From Prevotella sp. (GTDB taxonomy: Bacteria > Bacteroidota > Bacteroidia > Bacteroidales > Dysgonomonadaceae), in contig JAISUS010000022.1 of NCBI GenBank assembly GCA_031271965.1, positions 1 to 64,000 of the forward strand: a stretch of 64,000 bases of DNA. Direction: 5' to 3'. Under the pieces are notes generated by a model. It was not told the DNA's origin. It worked only from the letters and a program-made list of their open reading frames with translations, and searched no databases. The translations under genes were made by a program, and so were the position numbers. Each line of letters opens with the position of its first letter. Position 1 is the stretch's first letter. Positions 8,076 through 16,714 of the stretch are shown here, piece by piece.

Positions 8076-8797
8076 TAAAAGAAGAAGTAAAAGTATTCAA
8101 AGACCCGGAAGCCTTAGCTCAGGGGTTTACTGAATTTTTATTAAAGCTATCGGATGTATATCCGCAAATGAATCTGGCACTGTCGGGTGGAACTACTCCA
8201 AAGGTCATCTTTGATTATTGGGCTGAACACTGTAAAGAAACAATAGATTGGAAAAGGATCAATTTCTTTTGGGGAGATGAACGCTGTGTTCCGCCCGAAA
8301 ATGTAATGAATAATTACGGCATGACCAAAGATCATTTGTTTGATAAAGTGCCTGGAATTAATTCAAACAATATCTATCGTATACACGGAGAAAATGAGCC
8401 GGAGGAAGAGGCTCAATGGTATAGTAAGGTACTATTGGGCAAACTGATGCAAAAGCTAGATCTACCGAGTTTCGAAATGGTTATGCTCGGATTAGGCGAT
8501 GACGGACATACCGTATCTATATTCCCCAATCAGATTGAGTTATGGGACAGTAAAGACATCTGCGTAATCGGCGAACATCCGGAAAGTGGTATGCAGCGTG
8601 TAAGCCTGAGTGGCAGAGTGGTAAATAACTCACAATATGTAGTTTTTCTTGCTACCGGAAAAAATAAAGCTGAGAAAGTAAGAGACATTATAAAAAACAG
8701 GAAAGATTTCTTCAATAAATATCCGGCGGCCAAAGTTAATCCTAAAAAAGGATACTTATATTGGTTTTTGGACGAAGAGGCAGCAAGCCTGCTGTGA
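8072..8797 (+). CDS. pgl: 6-phosphogluconolactonase
   Basis: Hydrolyses 6-phosphogluconolactone, linking the Zwf and Gnd reactions. The 241-residue protein belongs to the DevB/SOL type related to glucosamine-6-phosphate isomerase. Visible motifs are LALSGGTTPK near 33-42 (phosphate loop), NFFWGDERCVPP near 68-79, and LGLGDDGHTVSIFP near 138-151. It overlaps zwf by 4 nt and is the last gene of the operon. A weak imperfect hairpin around 8818-8853 could end the transcript. Confidence 0.96.
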   Translation: MIKEEVKVFKDPEALAQGFTEFLLKLSDVYPQMNLALSGGTTPKVIFDYWAEHCKETIDWKRINFFWGDERCVPPENVMNNYGMTKDHLFDKVPGINSNNIYRIHGENEPEEEAQWYSKVLLGKLMQKLDLPSFEMVMLGLGDDGHTVSIFPNQIELWDSKDICVIGEHPESGMQRVSLSGRVVNNSQYVVFLATGKNKAEKVRDIIKNRKDFFNKYPAAKVNPKKGYLYWFLDEEAASLL

Positions 8798-8888
8798 TTG
8801 AATATGAAGAATAAAAGAAGTCCGCTTGATTTGTTTCGGGTGGGCTTTCTGAATTCAAGTTCATTCGTTTTTTACAGCTTATCTATAT

Positions 8889-9662
8889 ATGAATATGTTC
8901 AAATTATTTGGAAAAAAAGAAAAAGAACACATGCCCAAAAGGATGTGGCATAATGAACAATTGACAGATAAAGAAAGGTCTATATACAAAGATGCTTTTA
9001 ACCAAATTACCGGAGAAGATTTTATCCAGATTCAAAAAGAACGCTTAACTCCTTACTTAAAATCACTAGGTTTCAAAGGCTCAAAGAATAATTTCTATAA
9101 ACACAACTCGCCATGGATACACGTAATTCAGATATTCAAAGATCACTATGGTGGCTCTTGTGCTTTAAATGTTGGAGTACATCTTGATTATATAGAAAAC
9201 CAATTAGGAAACCTTATTGTCCCAAGTAAATTCAGACTTGAGGATGCCATGATTGATAAAAATATAGAGATGGATAATGGCAATGGATGGTATTATTATG
9301 GTCTGACACATGAAGAAGGTTGTGAAACAATTGACATTATGATAGATGCTTTTGAAAGAAAAGGTATACCATTTTTAGAAAAGTACGAGTCTTATCCACA
9401 TCCGTTTTCAGATATTACTTTTGATGATATATTAAATCCGAGTGAAAGGTTTCTTGAGTATGAGATACCCCTAAGATTATTAAAATCACCCCATTTCCGT
9501 ATGTTTCTTGCTAAAGTGAATATGGATATAGATAAAAAAGAGTTAGCAATAAAAATATTAGAGAAGGTCAGAAATGATGAGTATTATTCAAGTAGATTTA
9601 TAAAACCGGGTTGTTCCCCTCTAATTCAAACGATCGATTCTTTATTGGATAAATTCAGATAA
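8889..9662 (+). CDS. DUF4304 domain protein
   Basis: Function unknown. The 257-residue protein is soluble and has no signal peptide. Residues about 40-130 look like the DUF4304 family: LTPYLKSLGFKGSKNNFYKH followed by WIHVIQIFKD and a LNVGVHLDYI strand. The C-terminal half has aromatic and acidic patches with no motif I recognise. The gene stands alone: 91 nt after pgl, and its stop is one base from the stop of the convergent GH3 gene. DUF4304 proteins occur as scattered single genes in many genomes, sometimes near toxin-immunity loci; no partner is visible here. Confidence 0.7.
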   Translation: MNMFKLFGKKEKEHMPKRMWHNEQLTDKERSIYKDAFNQITGEDFIQIQKERLTPYLKSLGFKGSKNNFYKHNSPWIHVIQIFKDHYGGSCALNVGVHLDYIENQLGNLIVPSKFRLEDAMIDKNIEMDNGNGWYYYGLTHEEGCETIDIMIDAFERKGIPFLEKYESYPHPFSDITFDDILNPSERFLEYEIPLRLLKSPHFRMFLAKVNMDIDKKELAIKILEKVRNDEYYSSRFIKPGCSPLIQTIDSLLDKFR

Positions 9663-9663
9663 A

Positions 9664-11169
9664 TCACCTTTCTACAAACATCAACAGCCTATCCATATAC
9701 TCTCTGTTGTTCGATAATCGAGGCACTTTATTTTGACCGCCGAGTTTTCCTATCGACTTAAGCCACTCATTAAATGTTCCTTTTGGAAGGCTGTGGACAA
9801 TAGGCGCCCTTAATGAAAGATTGTAAGATCGCTTGGCTTCATAGTCAGAATTTACTTTCTTTAGATTTACATCCAATTCCTTAATAAAATCATCCAGATT
9901 TCGCGGTTCCACAGAAAATTCTATTAACCACTCGTGAGCGCCGGTATTATTATCCCCAAAGTAAACAGGTGCGGCTGTATATTCCGAAATCTGTGCTCCG
10001 GTAGCTTTACAAGCTTCGGACAATGCTTTCTCTGCATTATCAATAATTAATTCCTCACCAAAAGCATTGATAAAATTTTTGGTGCGACCGGTTATACGGA
10101 ATAAATAAGGATTGGTAGAAGTAAACTCAATAGTATCCCCTATCATATATCGCCAAAGCCCTCCATTTGTAGAAATCATGATAGCATAATTTTGCCCCGT
10201 TTCCACTTCCTCCAGCGTCAATGTTTTCGGGTTCTCATTATTCCACTCACTCATCGGAACAAATTCGTAATAAATGCCGCTATCCAACATCAGAAGCATA
10301 TCTTTAGATTCGTTGGAAAACTGTACCCCAAAGAAGCCTTCCGATGCATTATATGTTTCCCAATAATACATATCGGGTTTATTTATCAATTTCTTGTATT
10401 GTTCTTCAAAAGGAGTAAAACTAACTCCTCCATGAAAAAAGACTTCCAGATTGGGCCATATATCTATTAACTCACATCCTGTATCAGCTTTTATTTTTTT
10501 TAGCAGAACAAGCAACCATGATGGAACTCCCATGAAAGCCCTTACATCGTTTTTCACAGCATAATCTGTCAGTGCCTGCAATTTTACTTCCCAGTCAGGT
10601 AGGAGAGAAATACTTTCGGGAGTACGGCTTTTTTTTGCCCAGAAATAAAGATTTCTAATCAAGATGGCTGATATATCACCGGTGAAGATCCCATCTCCAA
10701 TATTGTTTATCTGTTTGCTTCCTCCGAGAACAAGTGTCTTACCAAAGAAAAATTTAGCTTTAGGATTAGCTTGCCCATATATAGCCAGCATTTGCTCGCC
10801 GCATTTGTAATGTCCTTTCGTCAAAGACTCCTTTGTAACCGGAATATATTTACTCTTATCCTCGGTTGTTCCCGACGACATGGCAAACCATTCTACAGGC
10901 TTATTCCATAACACATTTTGTTGCCTATCAACCAATATTTTATCCAAATATGGGCGTAAATCCTCATAATGAAATACAGGAAGTTTATTCCTGAAATCAT
11001 CTTTATTTTTGATATTTGAAAAGTGAAACTGTTGTCCTATATAGGTTTGCTCTCCATTACGAAGGAGATACGACAGTATTTTCTCCTGTGTATCGACCGG
11101 GTTATTAATGAATCTTTCGATTTCCCTGTACTTAAAATCCAGATATTTGTGGGCAATATTAGTAATCAT
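9664..11169 (-). CDS. GH3 auxin-responsive-promoter family acyl-amido synthetase-like protein
   Basis: Member of the adenylate-forming GH3 family, named from plants where it conjugates amino acids to auxin or jasmonate. Bacterial members have no established substrate. Three ATP/AMP motifs are visible: SSGTTEDKSKYIPVT near residue 95-110, the YNASEGFFGVQ motif near 275, and RITGRTKNFINAFGEELI near 360 preceded by YMIGDTIEF. Length is 501 residues, a little shorter than plant GH3. There is no signal peptide. It overlaps the upstream Crp/Fnr gene by 4 nt, so the two are co-translated. The reaction (acid + ATP + amine to amide) is inferred from the family. Confidence 0.88.
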   Translation of the reverse strand: MITNIAHKYLDFKYREIERFINNPVDTQEKILSYLLRNGEQTYIGQQFHFSNIKNKDDFRNKLPVFHYEDLRPYLDKILVDRQQNVLWNKPVEWFAMSSGTTEDKSKYIPVTKESLTKGHYKCGEQMLAIYGQANPKAKFFFGKTLVLGGSKQINNIGDGIFTGDISAILIRNLYFWAKKSRTPESISLLPDWEVKLQALTDYAVKNDVRAFMGVPSWLLVLLKKIKADTGCELIDIWPNLEVFFHGGVSFTPFEEQYKKLINKPDMYYWETYNASEGFFGVQFSNESKDMLLMLDSGIYYEFVPMSEWNNENPKTLTLEEVETGQNYAIMISTNGGLWRYMIGDTIEFTSTNPYLFRITGRTKNFINAFGEELIIDNAEKALSEACKATGAQISEYTAAPVYFGDNNTGAHEWLIEFSVEPRNLDDFIKELDVNLKKVNSDYEAKRSYNLSLRAPIVHSLPKGTFNEWLKSIGKLGGQNKVPRLSNNREYMDRLLMFVER

Positions 11170-11876
11170 CCGATTTTGCTGATTCTTCGTAGCTTATCTT
11201 CGTCTATAACCTTTATTTTGCGGCCATCCATAGTAATAATATGTTCATCGACGAACGTAGATAAGGTACGTATGGCATTAGAAGTAGTCATATTCGACAA
11301 GTTAGCTAAATCTTCTCGCGACAGGTAAATACTGATGGTTGCTCCATCTTCTTCCAAGCCATAGTTTTCGATAAGGAATATAAGAGACTCAGCTAAGCGT
11401 CCTCTTATATGCTTTTGGGTAAGATTAACAACTCTTTCATCTGCAATACCCAGATCAGTGGAAAGTTCCCGTATAAAAAACATTCCCAGCTTTGGATTCG
11501 AAAAAACAATTTCTTCTATTATTTGCATCGAAATGAAGCAGATGGTAGACGGCTCAAAAGCTGATGCTGCTGTAACATAAGGTTGATTCGCAAAAAAGGC
11601 TCGATAACCAAAATACTGTGTCGGACGTATCATCCTTATTATCTGGCTTCGGCCTCCCACTCCTTCTTTATATATCTTCACCTTACCTTTACAAAGGCAC
11701 ATAAGTTCCAGAGGAGCTTCTTCTTCCCTGTATATTACTTCATTTTTTTTGTAATTAAGTATCTTTGCATTTGCCGAAATAAGAGAGCGTTCTTTATCAT
11801 TCAACAAATTCCATATTTCAGGGATACTTTCCGACAATTTAATAACATTACCGTTATCTGTAACCATACTTAGCAC
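11166..11876 (-). CDS. Crp/Fnr-family transcriptional regulator
   Basis: 236-residue regulator with an N-terminal cupin-like sensor (about 25-135) and a C-terminal winged helix whose recognition helix lies in LSREDLANLSNMTTSNAIRTL near residue 190-205. It has the PTQYFGYRAFFANQPY region of the family but no N-terminal Cys cluster. It is the first gene of a two-gene operon with GH3 (4-nt overlap), so it may regulate its own operon. It is a distinct paralogue of the regulator at 4707, with different lengths and little similarity outside the fold. The effector is unknown. Confidence 0.88.
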   Translation of the reverse strand: MLSMVTDNGNVIKLSESIPEIWNLLNDKERSLISANAKILNYKKNEVIYREEEAPLELMCLCKGKVKIYKEGVGGRSQIIRMIRPTQYFGYRAFFANQPYVTAASAFEPSTICFISMQIIEEIVFSNPKLGMFFIRELSTDLGIADERVVNLTQKHIRGRLAESLIFLIENYGLEEDGATISIYLSREDLANLSNMTTSNAIRTLSTFVDEHIITMDGRKIKVIDEDKLRRISKIG

Positions 11877-11914
11877 AATGATATTGAATCAAGTTTTTTT
11901 ACTCTTCTTAAAAA

Positions 11915-11922
11915 CAAAGTTA
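11915..11922 (-). promoter_or_regulatory. -7 element of the Crp-GH3 operon
   Basis: On the minus strand the sequence reads TAACTTTG, matching TAnnTTTG, 38 nt before the regulator ATG. No clear TTG is seen at the expected -33 distance. Confidence 0.5.
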
Positions 11923-12028
11923 ATGTTTTTTATAATGAAACATGTTGCAAAACATATTTTTAACTCATTTCATCTTTAATTATTCATTTTATAGATATAA
12001 AACTATAGATAATAAAATGACATTTCTC

Positions 12029-12059
12029 TTTGAATATTACAATAATAAGAGTATTTTTG
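12029..12059 (+). promoter_or_regulatory. promoter of trigger factor gene
   Basis: TTTG at 12029-12032 and TATTTTTG at 12052-12059 are separated by exactly 19 nt, a perfect match to the Bacteroidetes consensus. The expected leader before the ATG at 12142 is about 75 nt and AT-rich. Confidence 0.75.
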
Positions 12060-12141
12060 CACCACTAAAAATAAAAGCGTTCCGACGCATTTTATCTATA
12101 TAGAAATAATCGTATAACAATAACTAAAATAACCCGTTAAG

Positions 12142-13521
12142 ATGAACGTATCTCTAACAAATACTGATAGCGTAAATGCTATTTTGCAAATAAGTGTTGC
12201 GAAAGCAGACTATCAGGAAAAAGTGGAAAGTGCGCTTAAAACATTCCGTAAAAAAGCCAATATACCAGGATTCCGCCCAGGAACAGTACCTGTAGGCATG
12301 GTAAAAAAAATGTATGGCAAATCAATTCTTGCTGAAGAAATAAACAAAATAGTAAGTGAAAGCCTTTACAATCATATTCAGGAAAACAAATTGAATGTGC
12401 TTGGCGAACCTCTTCCAAACGAGGAAAAACAACAGCCTATCGACTTTTCAACAGAAGGTGATTATGATTTTTATTTCGATATAGCTCTTGCTCCCGAAAT
12501 AAAACTAAACCTAACAAAGAAAGATAAAATCACATACTACGCCATCGATGCGAATGAAGAGCTTGTAGAAAAGCAAATAGAATCATACAAAGCAAATTAC
12601 GGCAAATACGAAAAGGTTGAAGAAGGTGCAAAAGAGACCGACCTTATAAGGGGGGTTATTGCGGAACTTGAGGATGGAAAAGTAAAAGAAGGTGGTATCA
12701 ATATAGAGTCGGGCATAGTAATGCCATCTTACATGAAAGACGCCGAAGAGCAGTCTAAATTTGTAGGTTCGAAAGCCGGGGATGTTATTACTTTCAATCC
12801 GGGAAAAGCTTACGAAGGAAACGAGACAGAGATAGCTTCGCTTTTGCACATAGATAAAAATGCTGTTGAAACAATTGCACCAGAGTTCCAGTTCACAGTA
12901 TCTGAAGTTACCCGTTATCAAGAAGCAGGTCTTGATCAGGATTTATTCGACAAAGTATTTGGAGCAGGAACAGTAAAAGATGCTGATGAATTTAAAGCAA
13001 AAGTAAAAGAAACTATCGCTAACCAATTTGCTCCGGATAGCGACTACAAATTCTTACTTGATGCAAAAGAACTTCTTGAAAAGAAAACAGGCGCCCTACA
13101 ATTCCCCGATGCTTTCTTAAAGAGATGGTTACTTGCTACAGGAGAGGAAAGAACTGCCGAATCTCTTGAGAATGACTACCCTAAAATCATAGCAGACCTG
13201 AAATTCCACTTAATCAAGGAGCAAATAGCAAAAGACAATGACATCAAAATAGAAAATGATGACATGAAAACTATAGCTTTACAGGCAACAAGAGCCCAAT
13301 TTGCTCAATATGGAATGATGAACCTTCCTGATGAGATGTTGGAAAACTATGCAAACGACATGTTGAAGAACAAAGACAACGCACGCAATTTATTAGACCG
13401 CGCAATGGAAAACAAAATCATCGATGTTCTGAAATCTAAATTAGGCGTAGAGGAAAAAACAATCTCATTAGACGAATTCCGTAAATTCTTCGAAAAAGAA
13501 GAAGAAAACGCAGAAGCTTAA
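12142..13521 (+). CDS. tig: trigger factor
   Basis: Ribosome-associated chaperone that shields nascent chains. Residues 1-110 form the ribosome-binding domain with the signature FRKKANIPGFRPGTVP, where the GFRPG loop contacts ribosomal protein L23. A middle region (about 150-250) corresponds to the FKBP-like domain and is divergent, as in other Bacteroidetes, so prolyl isomerase activity is doubtful. The C-terminal helical arms are rich in Lys/Glu and end in an acidic EKEEENAEA tail. At 459 residues it is slightly longer than the E. coli protein. The gene has its own promoter and terminator and is monocistronic. Confidence 0.93.
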   Translation: MNVSLTNTDSVNAILQISVAKADYQEKVESALKTFRKKANIPGFRPGTVPVGMVKKMYGKSILAEEINKIVSESLYNHIQENKLNVLGEPLPNEEKQQPIDFSTEGDYDFYFDIALAPEIKLNLTKKDKITYYAIDANEELVEKQIESYKANYGKYEKVEEGAKETDLIRGVIAELEDGKVKEGGINIESGIVMPSYMKDAEEQSKFVGSKAGDVITFNPGKAYEGNETEIASLLHIDKNAVETIAPEFQFTVSEVTRYQEAGLDQDLFDKVFGAGTVKDADEFKAKVKETIANQFAPDSDYKFLLDAKELLEKKTGALQFPDAFLKRWLLATGEERTAESLENDYPKIIADLKFHLIKEQIAKDNDIKIENDDMKTIALQATRAQFAQYGMMNLPDEMLENYANDMLKNKDNARNLLDRAMENKIIDVLKSKLGVEEKTISLDEFRKFFEKEEENAEA

Positions 13522-13545
13522 TAAACAATCAAATTAATATAGGGA

Positions 13546-13583
13546 GGCAGATTGGAATATAATTTCAATCTGTCTTTATTTTT
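13546..13583 (+). terminator. terminator of tig
   Basis: cagattg (13548-13554) and caatctg (13566-13572) form a 7-bp stem, extendable by two pairs, followed by TTTATTTTTC. It lies between the convergent tig and metallophosphoesterase genes; the T run favours the plus strand. Confidence 0.7.
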
Positions 13584-13609
13584 CATGTAAATAGGCCTAC
13601 TCACAGACT

Positions 13610-14515
13610 TTAAAAATCTATCTTTCTAGACGTTACCCGCCCTCGTCCTTTTACAACCATTTTATCTTTGAATATCTCAACAATACCATAGGCATTATCG
13701 GCTTCTGTTTCTATCATCCCTTCTACTGTAATAAACGGGATTCCTTTATAGTATGCAAAGTTTCCGGCATGATTATGCCCTGACAAAACCGCTTTCACGC
13801 AATCATATTTACCTATTACCTCCAATATTTCTCTATCATTAAGGGCATTGTGGTTATTATCGGGATAGAGCGGATGATGCATACAGATAACAACTCTAAC
13901 ATTCTCATCATGAGCCAATTTCAGTTTGTTATCAAGCCAATTTAATTGCTCTTTACTAAGAGCTCCGTTCCAACTATAATTATTTTTTCGGTTTTCAGCT
14001 TTTAACTTCGCCTTTATAGTCTCCAACTCTACTTGTTTATCAACATCTAAAACATTAGAATACGAAGAAATATCATTGGAGTTCAAAAACAAGAACTGTA
14101 TACCTAAGCGAGGAAAGCCCAAACTATAATAATCCGATGGCAAGAAAAGCTTATTATATAACACCTGATTATCCTTGGCTCCCACATAATCGTGATTCCC
14201 TGTAACACTATACATATTAGCATTCAACATACCCAATTCCGCCATAACAACATCAAGGTCTGCCAAATTCCGATCTGTAAAATCACCCAAATTAACAGTA
14301 AAATGCACGTTATTATCATTTATGTCTTTTACGGCCTCTCTTAGTTTATTTATTGAATTTCTATAAAAACGAGAGCCATTGGTCGCACAATCGCCATACT
14401 GGATATCAGCTATTAATCCCATTTTAAGAATAGGTTCGGATATTTTCGTTTGGGCTATAGAGATCGTAAAAGTAGCTGAAATAAACAGGAAGAAAATAAT
14501 TGTAAAGCTTTTCAT
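13610..14515 (-). CDS. secreted metallophosphoesterase (ADP-ribose/CDP-alcohol diphosphatase-like)
   Basis: Calcineurin-like phosphoesterase of 301 residues with an N-terminal signal peptide (about 1-21, cut after SIAQ), so it acts in the periplasm or outside the cell. Metal-binding motifs appear in order: GLIADIQYGD, NLGDFTDR, VTGNHDYVG, ICMHHPLYP and LSGHNHAG. The first motif with Gln (DIQY) resembles the Mn-dependent ADP-ribose/CDP-alcohol diphosphatase (ADPRM) group rather than general phosphatases; the exact substrate is inferred. It is a single gene divergent from clpP and convergent with tig. Its promoter lies so close that the mRNA leader should be only a few bases. Confidence 0.85.
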   Translation of the reverse strand: MKSFTIIFFLFISATFTISIAQTKISEPILKMGLIADIQYGDCATNGSRFYRNSINKLREAVKDINDNNVHFTVNLGDFTDRNLADLDVVMAELGMLNANMYSVTGNHDYVGAKDNQVLYNKLFLPSDYYSLGFPRLGIQFLFLNSNDISSYSNVLDVDKQVELETIKAKLKAENRKNNYSWNGALSKEQLNWLDNKLKLAHDENVRVVICMHHPLYPDNNHNALNDREILEVIGKYDCVKAVLSGHNHAGNFAYYKGIPFITVEGMIETEADNAYGIVEIFKDKMVVKGRGRVTSRKIDF

Positions 14516-14526
14516 GTTTTTTCTAA

Positions 14527-14558
14527 CAAAGTTAACCTATAATTCCTTAGTCTTTCAA
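14527..14558 (-). promoter_or_regulatory. promoter of the metallophosphoesterase gene
   Basis: On the minus strand TTG (14558-14556) and TAACTTTG (14534-14527) are separated by 21 nt. The -7 element ends 11 nt before the ATG, so the leader is probably about 6 nt. Confidence 0.55.
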
Positions 14559-14569
14559 TTTTTTTGTTA

Positions 14570-14577
14570 TAACTTTG
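14570..14577 (+). promoter_or_regulatory. -7 element of the clpP promoter
   Basis: TAACTTTG matches TAnnTTTG. No good TTG lies at -33. The predicted transcript start, near 14583, is about 105 nt before the clpP ATG. Confidence 0.5.
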
Positions 14578-14588
14578 TTTTACTAATT

Positions 14589-14612
14589 GAGGCTGTAAAT
14601 AGCCTCTTTTTT
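14589..14612 (+). promoter_or_regulatory. terminator-like hairpin in the clpP leader
   Basis: gaggct (14589-14594) and agcctc (14601-14606) form a 6-bp GC-rich stem with a 6-nt loop, followed by six T. It begins a few bases after the predicted transcript start and there is no plus-strand gene upstream for it to terminate, so it may act as an attenuator of clpP-clpX transcription. Inferred. Confidence 0.5.
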
Positions 14613-14641
14613 ATGTCAGTAATCAGTGGCATGATAATTGC

Positions 14642-14661
14642 TTGTTTATATGAATAAACAA
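14642..14661 (+). promoter_or_regulatory. 8-bp inverted repeat in the clpP leader
   Basis: TTGTTTAT and ATAAACAA are perfect inverted arms around the 4-nt loop atga. It lies 27 nt before the clpP start and could be an mRNA hairpin or a repressor site. Function is not shown by sequence. Confidence 0.45.
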
Positions 14662-14688
14662 CACTTTATTAATTAAAAGGAGAAGATT

Positions 14689-15357
14689 ATGAACAATGAT
14701 TTTAAAAAATATGCTACCAAGCATTTAGGTTTGAATGGATTGGCTCTAGATAAATATGTCGATATAACCAGCAGTTATATATCACCTACTATCATCGAAG
14801 AACGTCAACTAAATGTTGCACAGATGGATGTATTTTCACGTCTGATGATGGACAGGATTATTTTTCTTGGCACACAAATCGACGATTATACAGCAAATGT
14901 TATTCAAGCGCAATTACTATATCTTGACTCCGCTGATTCGGGCAAAGACATATCTATCTATATAAATTCTCCCGGCGGTTCTGTATATGCCGGTTATGGT
15001 ATATACGACACTATGCAGTTTATAAACAGCAATGTTTCTACTATATGTACCGGTATTGCCGCATCTATGGCAGCCGTATTACTTGTTGCAGGAGAAAAAG
15101 GAAAACGCTTTGCTTTGAAACATTCACGTGTGATGATACACCAACCTCTTGGTGGAGCACAAGGGCAAGCCTCCGACATAGAAATCACAGCCCGTGAAAT
15201 AGGCAAAATAAAGAAAGAACTTTATACTATTATTTCAGATCATTCGGGCCAACCTTTCGACAGAGTTGAAAAAGATTCTGATAGAGACTATTGGATGACC
15301 TCTGCCGAAGCTAAAGACTATGGCATGGTAGACGATGTATTAATAAAAAATAAATAA
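14689..15357 (+). CDS. clpP: ATP-dependent Clp protease proteolytic subunit
   Basis: Serine peptidase that forms the tetradecameric barrel of ClpXP. Catalytic residues are visible: Ser126 in [10 protein letters not shown], His151 in MIHQPLGG, and the Asp in the KDSDRDYWM region near 200. The 222-residue length includes a short N-terminal extension that is removed or disordered in related enzymes. aaggag at 14677-14682 is a strong Shine-Dalgarno site 6 nt before the ATG and fixes the start. clpX follows by 22 nt, giving the usual clpP-clpX operon. The leader has a terminator-like hairpin and an inverted repeat. Confidence 0.97.
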   Translation: MNNDFKKYATKHLGLNGLALDKYVDITSSYISPTIIEERQLNVAQMDVFSRLMMDRIIFLGTQIDDYTANVIQAQLLYLDSADSGKDISIYINSPGGSVYAGYGIYDTMQFINSNVSTICTGIAASMAAVLLVAGEKGKRFALKHSRVMIHQPLGGAQGQASDIEITAREIGKIKKELYTIISDHSGQPFDRVEKDSDRDYWMTSAEAKDYGMVDDVLIKNK

Positions 15358-15379
15358 TCATTCACTTCTAAAGCGATAA

Positions 15380-16618
15380 ATGACAAAAAAAGCAAGTGGT
15401 AGCTTTTGCAGTTTCTGCGGGCGAAGCGAAAAGGAAGTAAATATGCTCATTTCTGGTGTATCGGCAGATATTTGCGATAGCTGTGCCGAACAAGCGCACC
15501 AAATTATACAAGAAAGCATGGGTGCTAAAAAGAATTCACCTCATGCCATCGACAAATCAAAACTTCCGGATCCTAAACAAATAAAAGAATATCTCGACGG
15601 ATATATCATTGGGCAAGATAATGCAAAACGCTATCTATCTGTAGCTGTATATAATCATTACAAACGATTGTTGCAGGAGAAAGATGATGATATCGAAATA
15701 GAGAAGTCCAACATTATACTGGTAGGCCCTACCGGTACAGGAAAAACTTTATTGGCTCGTACAATAGCTAAACTTCTGCATGTACCTTTTGCCATTGTAG
15801 ACGCCACTGTCCTGACAGAAGCCGGATATGTAGGTGAAGACATTGAAAGTATCCTTACCCGTCTTCTTCAGGCATCTGACTATGATGTTGCCGCTGCCGA
15901 ACGAGGTATTGTATTTATCGATGAGATCGATAAAATTGCACGAAAAAGCGACAATCCATCTATAACAAGAGATGTTAGTGGCGAAGGTGTGCAGCAAGGT
16001 TTATTGAAACTTTTGGAAGGCTCCATTGTGAATGTTCCTCCTCAAGGGGGGCGCAAGCATCCTGATCAGAAAATGATAGCAGTAGATACAAAAAACATAC
16101 TGTTCGTCTGCGGCGGAGCATTCGACGGAATTGAACGCAAAATAGCCCAGCGCTTAAACACGATGGTAGTAGGTTATGCGTCATCCAAAGATAATGCGAA
16201 GATAGACCGGGACAATCTATTACAATACGTAGCGCCTCAGGACCTGAAATCATATGGCTTGATTCCCGAGATCATAGGCCGTTTGCCAATACTTACTTAC
16301 CTGGACACACTAGACAGAAGTGCTCTACGGAGAATACTGACAGAACCGAAAAATTCGATAATAAGACAATATGTCAAACTATTCAAAATGGATGACGTAA
16401 CTCTTACATTCGATGATGAAGTATATGAATACATAGTAGACAAAGCCATTGAATATAAGCTGGGTGCTCGTGGACTACGGTCTATCGTAGAGACTATCAT
16501 GATGGATGCAATGTTTAATATTCCATCATCAAAACAGCCTGAACTTCATATTAATAGAGAATATGCAGTTGAACAATTAGAAAATTCACAGTTAGTTAAA
16601 CTCAAAAATTCACAATAA
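15380..16618 (+). CDS. clpX: ATP-dependent Clp protease ATP-binding subunit
   Basis: AAA+ unfoldase that feeds substrates to ClpP. The N-terminal zinc-binding domain has Cys10, 13, 32 and 35 (CSFCG and CDSCAE). The ATPase core shows Walker A GPTGTGKT, the pore-loop motif GYVGEDIE, Walker [10 protein letters not shown] and a sensor region around [10 protein letters not shown]. The tripeptide that docks on ClpP, IGF in E. coli, appears to be VGY here (in [10 protein letters not shown]), a conservative change that still fits ClpP binding. The 412-residue length is normal. It lies directly behind clpP. Confidence 0.97.
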   Translation: MTKKASGSFCSFCGRSEKEVNMLISGVSADICDSCAEQAHQIIQESMGAKKNSPHAIDKSKLPDPKQIKEYLDGYIIGQDNAKRYLSVAVYNHYKRLLQEKDDDIEIEKSNIILVGPTGTGKTLLARTIAKLLHVPFAIVDATVLTEAGYVGEDIESILTRLLQASDYDVAAAERGIVFIDEIDKIARKSDNPSITRDVSGEGVQQGLLKLLEGSIVNVPPQGGRKHPDQKMIAVDTKNILFVCGGAFDGIERKIAQRLNTMVVGYASSKDNAKIDRDNLLQYVAPQDLKSYGLIPEIIGRLPILTYLDTLDRSALRRILTEPKNSIIRQYVKLFKMDDVTLTFDDEVYEYIVDKAIEYKLGARGLRSIVETIMMDAMFNIPSSKQPELHINREYAVEQLENSQLVKLKNSQ

Positions 16619-16636
16619 GTTTGCTTTTTCACAAAA

Positions 16637-16705
16637 AATAGCCTATTTTAAGTTGGAGATTTAAAATTAGGACTTTATCTTCGTAAATATGTAATAGCCT
16701 ATTTT
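16637..16705 (+). repeat. two copies of a palindromic 13-mer before recQ
   Basis: aatagcctatttt occurs at 16637-16649 and again at 16693-16705. Its core AATAG-C-CTATT is palindromic. The second copy overlaps the recQ -7 element. The spacing is 56 bp. It may be an operator; this is inferred. Confidence 0.45.
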
Positions 16706-16707
16706 TG
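16700..16707 (+). promoter_or_regulatory. -7 element of recQ
   Basis: TATTTTTG matches TAnnTTTG and ends 7 nt before the ATG at 16715, so the recQ mRNA may be almost leaderless. No TTG is seen at -33. Confidence 0.5.
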
Positions 16708-16714
16708 TATAAAC

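Noticed and set aside
8811-8853. Imperfect hairpin after pgl as a terminator
   Set aside because: Stem depends on wobble pairs and the T run is poor, so it was not listed as a feature.
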